From: Colius striatus
Taxonomy: Eukaryota > Chordata > Aves > Coliiformes > Coliidae
Assembly: GCF_028858725.1 (NCBI RefSeq)
Contig: NC_084790.1
Location: 88,847,496-88,911,495 of the forward strand
Direction of reading: 5' to 3'
Length of the DNA stretch: 64,000 nucleotides
Below the pieces are notes generated by a model. The model did not search any database. It was not told the origin of the DNA and saw only the letters and a list, made by a program, of their open reading frames with translations. The position numbers were made by a program, and so were the translations under genes. This document shows, in pieces, positions 32,295 to 44,200 of the stretch (positions within the stretch are counted from its first letter, which is position 1; each line of letters opens with the position of its first letter).

Positions 32295-35200
32295 GTATGC
32301 TCTTTCTACCCCAGGGTTCCTAATCTCTCTTCTAGCTCCTTCATTGTCCACATTCTATTACACAATCCCATGTCATGATTGCTTTTTTAAAATGCATGTT
32401 CTATGTACTTCATCCTATTATTACTCTGCAAAGTACTTCTAAGAACTAACTTTCAATTTTTTAAGCCTTCCTCTCTAGATGACACAGACATGAACCAGAA
32501 CAAGGGTAGGATTCATCTCACCTGACTTTAAACATTATAGATTTCTACATATGAACTGGTCATGAATGCATTTCATAGTGGAGATAAACAGGCACCTCTG
32601 GGGTGACTGAAATAAGGTTTAGCAGTGAGACTCCAGAAGCACTGCTTGCTCCTCAATGATGTCTAAGGATGTTCAGGGGACCACAGATTTCAGGCTGAAG
32701 CTGAAGGTTAGGTGAGATGAATGCTGTCATAGGCATATATACTTGATCTATATAAAAACCTAGGATTCTTTAGGCTACTATGAACATTAATTCAAGTTAG
32801 ACATTTGTTTTGAACTGAAAAACACACACTGGCTCAAGGACATCCACTAGTGAATTGCATTGAGTTTGATAAATCACTTCAACATGACTGAAAATTTCAT
32901 ATTTGGGGTTGCTATTGAGAACAAATGCTGAGCAGCACAATAATACTTCTTTTTAAACACTGACTCTTTTGTTCAGTCAGGAGTTGGAAGACTTTTTAAT
33001 CTGGAAGAAGTTTTGTGTTCCCACTCTTTGCTTTGTTTATTAGGTTCATACTCACTGCCTCTTCCATCCCACACCTAAAGTGTAACACAAAAAGGAGTTC
33101 CCTGATCCTCCTTGCCATGCAGTTAGGTATTGACTCAGAGTGAAGACTGTCTTCTCTGCAGAAAGCTGGGTCATCTGTATAGATCTCATATGTCGATTTT
33201 CTTGCAGTAAGAAATAATCTTCCTCTGCATGTGTTTCATTTCTATGTCAGGGTGAGGATGAAGTCCGCCTGTCTCACGATCTCTCAGAAGGTGAGATAAA
33301 AGCCACTCAGAAGAGAAGGGAAAAAGTACAGATGTGTCTGGAAAACCTTGGGATTCACTGTGACCAGGTAAGCACTCGCAGTGCTATAAACAAAAGAAGG
33401 CTAACACTCCAGAGATGTGAATGGCATGCAGAGTGCCATGTGAAGTTCCTAGGAAGGAGAATGTCATCACATTTTCACTGAATCACTGAATCCCTGAATG
33501 GTTGGGTTTGGAATGGGCCTTCAGGGCTCACCCAGCCCAACCCCCTGCTAAAGCAGCTTACCCTTGCTCAGGGGGCACAGGAATGTGTCCAAGTGGGTTT
33601 GGGAACCTCCTGAGGAGCCTCCACACTCCCCCTGGGCAGCCTGGGCCAGGGCTCCCTCACTTCAGCACCAAAGGAATTTCTCCTCCTGTGCTGGGGGCAC
33701 TGCCTGGGTTCCAGCCTGTGCCCACTGCCCCTTGTCCTGGCACTGGCCACCACACAAGAAACACTGTCCTCACCCTCTTGATAGTCGCTCTTTAGGGACT
33801 GATGTGGATTGATGAGGGCCTCCCTCAGCCTTCTCTTTCTTTTCTGTGGGATAAAAAAAAGAAGTTCTTGGTGACAAAAAGGGAATAGAGGTGGCATCTG
33901 TAGAAACACAACGAGTACTGCTCAAGGTTTATCTATAGAAATAGCCACATAATTCAGTAGTAGGAAAACAAGTGATATCACAATACAAAGGAGAACCCAT
34001 TCTATGACTGTAATGTAAAGGGAAAACAGAAATGGGGAAAAAGAGGCAGATTTTGGAATGCATCCTAAAGCAAGGAGGCACTTCAGGTGAGAACTGCCAT
34101 AGCCTTAATCCCTGTCTGTTTCTTAAAGCCTCTGCTCTAAAAGAAATGTATTTGTGTATTTCACTTCCCAGAATAATATCCTCACTATTGTTGTTCTGGG
34201 ATCAGGAGGGGGCCTGCGTGCCACGATTGCCATGCTAGGAACCTTGGCTGAGATGAAGAAACAGAATCTCTTAGATGCTGTCATGTATCTGTGTGGGGTA
34301 TCAGGATCCACTTGGTAAGTGCCTGTTGTCTGGGGTGACCATCAGTAGGTTTCCTGCTCTATGGATTCAGTAGCTATGTGACGTTTTCATCAGTGTTCAG
34401 AAATCTCTCTTGGGCTGAGGAGAGAGTGGTAGGTGAGATACCTGCCTGTACAAGGTTGGGAGGTACAGGGATTATTTGTGACATTAACTACAGTCTGGCA
34501 AGATTGACCTTTCATTCCCAGAGACTGCCTCGCAGTGGTGATGCAAATACAGAGCTCACTTGGCCATTTAGTCCTGCCTTCTGGAGGAGACAGGAAAACA
34601 CTGAAAACTTGTCATGCTCAGAAGCAGAGAAGCTTCTTTAAACAGAAGCCACGAAGCTACTTTTCTCAAGAGTATGGGGATGAGTGAGGTGTCTAAACAT
34701 AGACCTAGCGCCATTTCAGGTACTTACTTTACCAGCCCTCTACTAGTCTGGAAAAGCACTGAGCCTCCTGCACGTGTTGCATCAAATCTACCAAATCTGT
34801 GATGATGTGGCAGTCTTGAATATTTATACCTCATTTACTTTTTTAGGCTTACCTTACATGCAATGAAATAAAAAAGCATTCAAGAACATGAGCTATTTTA
34901 CCTTAAGGCCCATGTGCAGCATGTCAATGTCAAGTGACTGTGAAGAGCATCTAGCTTGTAGGTCACATACAGACATCTGCCCTGTAAGAACAGAAGTCAG
35001 TCTGAGCCTATCACTCCTAAATTTAGATGTCTCAGTATATGTATCTGTATGTGAACCACACACCTCTTCTTCCATTTGTCACTTCAACTATGACCATCTA
35101 TGGGCTGGTCCTACATACGGTGTCTGCAGTAACCCTGAACATCTCCTTCCTTGCACAGAGTCTGGACACCTGCCAGTCTAGCTGAAGAAAGTAATACTGT

Positions 35201-38200
35201 ACACCTTAATTTACACCTGAGTTAGGCTGTGGAGTTGGTCCTGGAAAAGAGACCCTTACATCTCTGCAGGTAGCCTGCATGAGCTGAGAGCTGCAAGTTT
35301 ACTAGGAGATGATGCCACTCTACCAGTGGAGCAGCTTTACTGGCCTTAGTAACAGATGAAAAAAGTCACAAGTCTCTAGTGCAAACTGATTACATAATTG
35401 CAATAATCTCTTTAAATGTGTTCTGAGTTCTTTGATGGATTATCTGTGTCTTGTCAGATTTCAGATCTTTTTCACCAGTGCTACTCTCTGAATAATCTGT
35501 ATTCCTGTAGCCATTTACCCTTAATACAGCTGAAATCCAGCTTCAGGTCACCTAATTACATTACCAGTATGCAGCTGGGAAGTGATCAGGGAATAATGAC
35601 ACCTTCCTATGAAGTAAAGTGCTTTGCTTTTGTAGAAGCCTGGAATGTCCTCCTCCTCTGGTCTATTTTTGAAGACACTCCTTTATCTGCGTGCAGATTC
35701 AGGCAAAACAAGCAAAGCCCCATTCACTTTCCCTTATGCCAGAGACAGGACTTTCCTTTCTGTTTAAAAGGTGCATGTCCCTCCTGTATGGAGATGAGAA
35801 GTGGTCAGAAAATTTGCTGTCTTTGGAAAAGGAACTGTGCGAAAAACTTGGCAATAACTCCTGGCATATTCTGAAAGCACAAGAATCTTTAAAGGAGTCA
35901 TCAAAAGATGAACTTTATTCACTCACTGATTTCTGGGCCTCCTGTCTTGTACACCAAATACTACATCAGGTAAGCGCTAATTACAAACATCTAGGAAGGG
36001 TTTTGAAGACCTCAGAGAAACTGCACCCAAATTTGACCTTGATGAGTGTGTTCTGGAAGAGTCCTATAAATCAAAGTAATATTTTTTAATACCTTATCTC
36101 TTGATATGGAAAGACAGAAGCAGTCAATCCAACTCCTTGGTTAATCCAGCCTCCTAAGTGGGGGTGTCTTCAGCGCTATAGCAGAGAGGAGGGTCATTTT
36201 ATGTTCCTTCAGAAGTCTATCCTTGCCTTGCAGTTTGATGAGAATGTGCTGGCTGATCACCAGGAGGCCTCAGAGAGTGGAATAAACCCATACCCAATCT
36301 ATGCAGCAGTGCACAAGGAAAAGCTGAGTGAAGAAGGTGAACACTTTCCAGGTGAAGTATGGGCTCCTACTCTAACTATGTCAAATTCCATGCATTAGTT
36401 CCCTTTAAAGACAGGCATTAACTGTGCTGCCATCCAATCACAGTGTGTCAGCCTATGCCTTTGTCTATAGATAATGGAGAAAACATGCACTTCCAGGGCC
36501 TTGGGGCCTTCTGAGGCAGGAGGTTCCCTCCTTATCAGTCTCTAGTCCCCCTTCAAGGATGCAGGGTAGTCAGGTTCACCTTAAGAAGCCTCAACATCAC
36601 CCCCTTGTTCTAACTACCAGAGCCTGTTTCTCAAGATACTCGACTTGTCCTTGCTTACAGGAAAATTCTGTTCTATAAAGTACATTGATACCAAAACCTG
36701 GCCACACAAGCCCACTACACTGTCTCTCCTATCCCTCATTGCACAGAGGACAGCCCACCTTGCACTTACCAATAATAGGGCCTTAATTGGCAGTGATGGG
36801 ACTTGTTTTATAAAGTACAAGCTGTCCTGGAATTGTGATAATCCTGAAAGGTCTGAGTAAGAGCCAGGAACTTTATTCTGGAAAGGAAATGTGATCAAGG
36901 AAGTGCTTATGGAATGAAGAGTAGGTGGCTTCTCAGTTTAGGTAGCTGGGCATGGGATAATAGTCCCAATCAACAAAAAGTTTCACATTTGCTATTGATT
37001 TTTGTTTTCCATATCTGTTATAATCCAGAGAGTTGACATCTCCCTGGAACAGACTTAATTCAGTTGTCCACACAGATGCCTGTGGTTCCATTTGAGATGC
37101 TTTACTGTATTCTGCCTACTTCATCTACCTTTCTAAAAGAGTTTTTTTAGTCCTGTGACAAAATTGTCAGGCCCAAGCAGATGAGTGAGTTCATCATAGG
37201 TCTCTATGTACCATGTGTCCCTAGTTACACATCTTTGGGTACTTGAAACAGGGCCAGTCTCATCGCTGACTGTGAGAGAAGCTACAGCAGGCAGATTCTG
37301 TCCCCTGTGCAAAAGCATCAAGAGGCCTTTGAGATATGACACATCTGTGAGATCTTCACAGAGCTGTACAATATGACACATGAGCTGTGGGAAAGCAAGA
37401 CCTTACTGCTGTGGCAGATGGAGCCCCAGGTTCGGAGGACAGTAAGAGCATATCAAAGAGTAGGTGGTTGCACGCTCATGGCTTTAGTTTGTTCCTCGTG
37501 TGCCGATTAATCTTTGTCAGCTAAATCCACATGATTTTAGAAAGCAAGTGAAAAGCAATCAAAATGCCATTTTGGGACAGTGAGGTCAGCCATGCTTCTG
37601 AATAGAGTGACAAAACTGTTCTATTTTCTCTCAGGGACCTGGTTTGAGTTCACTCCACATGAGGCTGGATATACTGCCTTGGGTGCTTTTGTGAGTACCA
37701 AGTACTTTGGAAGTGAATTTGAGAAGGGTAAGCTGAAGAAAATGGGGAAGAAGCAGCACATTTGTTACATGCAAGGTGAATCTTCCCAATTCTGATTTGT
37801 AGCTAAAAATACTGAAGATAGTCTGTATCTTTCTGTAATTAACAGGAAATATTTATTCCACAAATGCATGCATAATAGTGTATGAATTCTGGAGAGACGT
37901 TTGTCTCATGTTGAAGTTCAAACTGGAGCATCTGAATGTCTCCCTATGCTTCACTGTCTACATTGACCAATGTGGTTGTTATGGGAAGCTAGAGACTTAC
38001 AATGTAGATTACTGAAGTTAATAAAATAGTTCCAATCTGGATGTCTAAATGTTATATCATCTCAGCATAGTCACTTGACAGGGAGAGATGCTTCCCAAAT
38101 TAGAGACATCCTACTGTGAGGACTGGTAGCTCCTATTTTACCAATTTGTTTCACTCTGTTTCAGACCAAGTCCAAAGTTCTTCCATTCCCTACCTAATCA

Positions 38201-41200
38201 GTATAGCTGCAAATCTATAAATCTATTCTATGATTCTGTGAAATCTCACCTCACCTGTCTGTGACACAACTAAGCACATCTGGGATCCTTAAACACATCT
38301 TGTGTTTAATGACCTCATGCCCTAGTCTCCTCAAAATGCAACACTGGCATCATGCTATGGCAGAAAAGAATGAAAATGAAAATGCACTCTGGCTCATAGA
38401 ATCGTTATGGTTGGAAAAGACCTTTAAGACCATCCAGTCCAACCCCTCACCTCACACTGCCAGGCCCATCACTAAACCACATCCTTCAGTACTTCATCTA
38501 CTTGACTTCTGAATATCTCTAGGGATGGGGACTCCACTACCTTCCTGGGCAGCCTGTTGCAATGCTTCATAACCCTCTTGGTTCTTCCTAAATAGTTCTT
38601 ACTATCCAATTCACTTAGAAGGAAAAACAAATGCAACACAGCCATGAAGAGTAATTCTGTCTCCAGGCTCATGTGTGAGGCTGGCCCAGGCAAGTGCTCG
38701 ACCAGGAGTTCTGCAGTATGAGAGTACCTGATGGTTTCCATGGGATTCTGGACTTAAGTACCAACAAACGCTGGTCCACAAAAAATGTGTAGACCTAACA
38801 GGAGGAAGAGGGCGTAAAGAATCTCAGGAGGTATATAATACTTTCAGTAGGCTGTAAGGGAAGACCAGGCAAGTGGTTTCACTTTAAACATGTGTCTTGC
38901 AGATTTTGAAAGTTAAAGAAGTGTACTACTGGAAGGCACATTCAGTTTGAATTCCTAGCAAGACTGTTACAAAGGAAGCACTTGTTCTGTTTTGTTCCAG
39001 GTTTATGGGGGAGTGCTCTTGGAAGCATGGAAGAAAATCTGTATTTTGTACGAGGTATTCTATTTTTTATGTTGCCAGCATGCTCAAATCAATTGCTGCA
39101 CCTGCTGAAATTTGGAACATAGTTCACTTTACTCATATATAATCCCTGCAGGCCTCTAGTTCAAAGCAGAAATACAGCTTGAGAGTCAGATATGCCTGAC
39201 CACCCACAGGAGGAAGTGGTGGCTGATAGTGAGAGGCTCCATGCTGCAGTGCACAGACACCCCTGTGTGCCCATCTGATTGCTTGTCTAGGGACGTTTGC
39301 TCTTTGTCAGGGCTTGGATTTGAAAAGACTTTATGTAGAGAAAGCTATTGCCTAAGTGGTTCTCAGATTATCACCCCCTCTCTGCTCCTCATCACGGGCA
39401 TCAAAGATACTGCCAGATGAGATCTCTAATGTCAAACATGACTACATCTGGTGAAGGACGTGAAGGGCACCAAGAAGGGCTTCCATAGGTACATTAGCAG
39501 CAGGTGAATCTCTTTTAGTACTGCCCAGGAAACATTAAATATCACATCTGCAAATGTAGGCTGGTCTTCTTCCCGTTACATCATTGCTTGTCACGTGGAA
39601 GCATCAGAGATGATACCTTAAACTCTTCGGTAGGGGGCTATTAAAACTGCTGGAGGAATAATAGAGGTGACTGAGATGCCATCAGGTACCTGAGGCATCA
39701 AACGCAGAGCTATGTGTGATGAACAGAACCTGCAGAAGATTAGTACCCTTCTGGAGTGTCAGCCACAGGGCCTGGTGAGATCTTCCAAGGAATCTGAAAT
39801 AGCACTGTATGGCTCTGTTTAGGCTAGCTTGTCTGGCATCTTTCACTTGCAGACAATTACTATTTTATTGAAAGGGGTTTTATTTTAATTATTCTTTTAC
39901 TTCTTTGAAGACAGTCTGCAAGGAATGTTTCCATTACAGGAAAGCATCTCCTCGTGGGCACCTCATGGTAGGTTACTGTGTTTCTTTGCTGTTTATTTTT
40001 TTAATGATTCGCTTCTGCTTGCCCCATGTATTCCTTCGGGCACTGACAGGAGTGTCAGCCAGGCCCAGCAAAATCCAGGCCTCCTTGTCCCTCAGATACA
40101 TAATGATTTGTAACATCTTGAACGTGTAACTGAAATAACCACTCTGACGTTTTGGAGAGATTGACTTGTGTCAGATGCACTTTGTTCATGGGCTTCTGGG
40201 AAGATGTTGCTACTATAATTTCATATAGCTGCAGTGGCCAGGGAATACAAGTGAAGCCTGCACCATGCACATCCAAGGCTCATGCTCTTGTTCAGCACTG
40301 GCTCTGGATTGCAATACACTATCTGAGATTTTACACCATCTGAGACTTCCACCTGGGAAACTCGGGCACAGGAAGGATGGCAAAGGGTGATAGAACACAT
40401 CTGACTCACCTTCATGTTTGCTGCCATGGGCAGTCTGTATCACAGTGTCTGTGGCTCTTTTGGAGTGAAAACTTAGACCTAAAATTTAGACATGAAAGTC
40501 CAGATCAGGAATGGCTCTGCTGTAGTTCCTGAAAGAACTGTGAGTCAGCACATATGTTCTGTCAAACGTGGTTCCTCTCACCAGCTTAAACAACTTCTTT
40601 AGGAACAAAGTCAGTCTTTCATTCTGATTCCACTGAATGCAGGGACTACATCTGCACTAACTTACACCTGTTATTGTCCAATCAGCTCTTTGGCAAGATG
40701 AATTCTGCACTGATACAACTCTCATCTTTCTTAGTAAGAAATTCAGGTATCTTCACGGCTTATCAGCTTGCTCTTCTTCTACTGGACCTTCAGTTATGTG
40801 CTGTAAGTGGAAGAGATCCTAAGGAAGTCTTTGAAAAATTGCTGAATATACTGTCAGGCAAGTGAACGATGCTGAGATTCCTCAGCACTTGCATTCTCAG
40901 TAACACAGCTTTACAAATGGTGATTCCATTGTGCATTCTGGCGATTTCCAATTCTTCTTTTCTCTCTTTTGAAGAGGACAAGGAGAAAAGTTCACTCTAC
41001 CAACTGTGCCTTGAAATGCACAATACTTGGGCAATGAAAACAAAGCAGGAAAGAATGAGAAGCTGTGCTGAACTGGGCAAAGAGATTGAAAAGAAACTTG
41101 AAGGCAAGTACTGTACATTAATGCTTATCATAGCAATGCTGCCCTCTCCAGATAGAAACATCTACCTGCATTTGTATTAAAAACTAGGTTGCTACGTATC

Positions 41201-44200
41201 TGTTTCTTTACTGTGAGTGAGTTTTGTGCTTTTTCTCCACCTGGTCATCCTCAGTGAGTCTTGGGGAAGAAGGTGCTCTACAGGGAACGTTACAATCATT
41301 CCACGAAAACCTTTCAGGTAAGTTTATCTCAGTTCTAATATCTTGTACTACTGTTTATATTGTATGTGCTCTGAAAAAAAGTAGGTTTCCATGTATCTGT
41401 TTTTTTAATGTAACTGGGTTTTGTGGTTTTTTTCCACATGGTCCTCCTTAGCGTGGCTTAGAAAAAGTGTTCTACTAGGAAAGTTACGAACAGTCCACGA
41501 AAACCTTAAAGGCAAGTTATCTTATTTTTCATGCCTTTCCATTTTATTCCATTACTCTTTCTATTGTATGTGCTTTGAAAATTCCCAGCTTTGGAGTTGT
41601 CATGGTTTGGCCCAGCCAGCACAGCAGCACCACGACAGTCTCTCACTCGGTGCCCCCATTCACCCCCACCCTCGTTAGGATGGTGGGGGACCCAGCAAAA
41701 TGGGAGTACAAAGACCAGCAAGGTTGTTATGGATGGAGACAAGGGCAGGGAGAGCTGGCTGCCAGTTACGGTTCTGGGCAAAACAGCCTCCAGTGCTCGA
41801 CTGAGGGAGGACATTAGGAAAGTTTATTCTGCAAGAAACAGAACAGAACAAAAGCAGAAAGGGAGCAGGATGATGAGAAAATCACACCCAGTACTTTAAG
41901 ATCTCCCTCCCCATCCCTCCTTTCTTCCCAGGCCCAGCTCACTGTTCCCCAGATCTCTACCTCCTCCCCCACAATGGCTCAGGGGGGCAGGGAGTGGGGG
42001 ATGTGGTCAGTCTCTCACAGATGGGCTCTGCTGCTTCTCTCTGCTCACAGGAGGCATCCTTCCCCTGATCCAACACGGGGTTCCTCCCCTGGGACACCGT
42101 CCTGAAGCAACTTCTCTGGTGTGGGTTGTTCCCAGCAGCTGCAGCTTCTGCCCACACAGGGTCCCTCACACGGGACACAGTCCTTGGTGAATATCTCTGG
42201 CGTGGATTCTTCACCACGGCTGCAGTTTCTGCAGTTGCAGGGTCCCTCTCTCGGGACAAGGCCTCTTCTGGGCATCAGTTTAATGAGCTGCTTTGTCATG
42301 GGTTCCTCCCCACAGTTACAGCTGTGGATATTGGGTCCTTCCCATGGGACACGGCCTCCTCCAGCCATAGTCACTGCCCCTGGCTCAGGGCCTTTAATGA
42401 AGTGAAACACTGCCCCTGGTCAGGGGCCAGCTTTAGCAACATGAGTCCCTGCCCCTGATGCAGGGTCTTTAAAGAAATGAAAATAAACCTCAGCTTCACC
42501 AGTCCTCTCCATAGAATGCAGGGGAGTCTCTGCTCCAGCACATCTCCTCCTCTCTTTCATCACTGACCTTGGAGTCCGCATGGTTGTTTCTCTCACTGTT
42601 CCTACTCCTTGCACCACCATGAGCCAGAAGAAAAAGAAGGGGCAGAAGAAGGAAAGAAAATGGAGCAAGAAACCTCCCTTTCCGGCTTCTTCTTACAAAG
42701 TGATGGTGGAGGCGTCTAATTGGCTCAGCCCCAGCAGTGGGTCTGGCTCAGAGCTGGGGAGAGTTGTGAGCAACTTCTTACAGGAGCCTTTACAGCCCCT
42801 TCCCCCTTACCAGAAAAGGCTGTCATGGCAAACCATGACAGGAGTTTTGGGAACCTGAATTCCAGTATAAATCCTGGGTACAGCTACTGTAACAAGATCT
42901 GTTGAAAACCACAGTACATGCCAGTGATTTTGTTTTCCAGGGACTACTCTGCAATACCCACAAAGCTTTCAGGTTTCATGTACTTGTACAGAACTGGTGT
43001 AAGCAGAGTCTGTGAGCCTCAGCTACGGTGAATGCGTCAGCTGGTGTAGAGTTCAAGTCCTGTACAGTTTGTGCCTTTAGTGGCTTATTCAAAGCTTTTA
43101 TTGCACCAGTTTAAAAGTGAAGTGCTTGAGATCCAACTATGTTCTGAATTGTATTGTGTCTTCCCAGGCTCAATCCAGGATGTCATTAGGGTGGTGATTA
43201 AAACAATCCAATGCACATTGACCTGGAAATGGGGAACGACTAACAACTTCCTTTACAACTGCCGTAAGCAAACCCAAGTTTGGATTTGGAAAATGGAGTG
43301 CTTATACTATCCAGACAGATCTATGGGGCAGAATGCATGAGGTTTGGCAGAGCTTTTATGCTGTATTTGTAGGATGTTAAACCAATAAAACTCTGCCATT
43401 TACTTTCTTAAAACAGCAAGTTAAATAGTTTTCCTTCCCAGGATTCATGCTCTTTTAGCAATATCCAATGATGTTAGCCAACAAGCTAGTAATAAACGGA
43501 ATTATTTCACACTATTGCAACCCAAATCTGCAACATCACTGCAGATACATAAGCTCAAACCTGTCATGTAAGCACAAATGTCTAACGCCGCACAAACTTT
43601 CCTTGTGTGGAAAACAGCATTAAGTTAGAAGACCCCTGTGCCCTTTTGGAGGGGAATCTGGAGGACACATGAAATTACTTAAATAATTAGAACTGGATAC
43701 CTAAGTTTATGACACCGAGTTGTGCTCCTGATGTATGAGCAGTAACAGTGGTCTAGATTCCATTGCCTGCGCTAACTGGATGTTCACTTGTGGTAGCGGA
43801 AGCTTTGGCACCCAGCACACCAGCAGAAATCTGTGTTTAGACAACTGCAGTTAGGTACCACGATCTCTAGAGGGCTCATGCATTATTTTTTCTGCTCAAA
43901 GATCTACTTATCTCAAAACTATGGATAGTTCTAGAGGCGTGATCTCTTGACCCTCAAAATGCTCATCAGAAATTCTGGTCTGCAACTGACCACAGCCAGA
44001 GAGACAGATAGGTCAGAGGGATGTGGAATCCTCCTGACAGAGTACAGCTAGACAGAATCTGGTTGGGCAGAAGAGGCACAGACAGGCAAGTTTCAATACA
44101 ATTTTTAAGGTGAAGATCAATGGACTCTTATGGTGCTGGTCATGTATATGCATATATTTATGTAAGTCTTTATGACATCTCATTGTTTTTTCATTTGATT

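Larger units (their letters stand above)
41186..41582 (+). repeat. Tandem duplication of an exon with its intron flanks (~195 bp x 2)
   Basis: Copy A (about 41186-41377) and copy B (about 41383-41582) share, in order: TAGGTT-x-C-x-TGTATCTG-like starts, GGGTTTTGTG/GAGTTTTGTG, the CCACmTGGTC pre-acceptor block, the exon ending in CCACGAAAACCTT, and a TTGTATGTGCTyTGAAAA end. Both carry a whole phase 1-1 exon, so the duplication keeps the reading frame. Confidence 0.85.

Noticed and set aside
32481-32506. Possible alternative exon of the PLA2G4C-like gene starting ATGACACAG
   Set aside because: An acceptor-like TCTCTAG precedes it, but the frame stops after four codons and the sequence is not needed for the chain.
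42120-42460. Open frames of about 90-120 codons on both strands
   Set aside because: They lie entirely inside the solo LTR and reflect its internal near-repeats.
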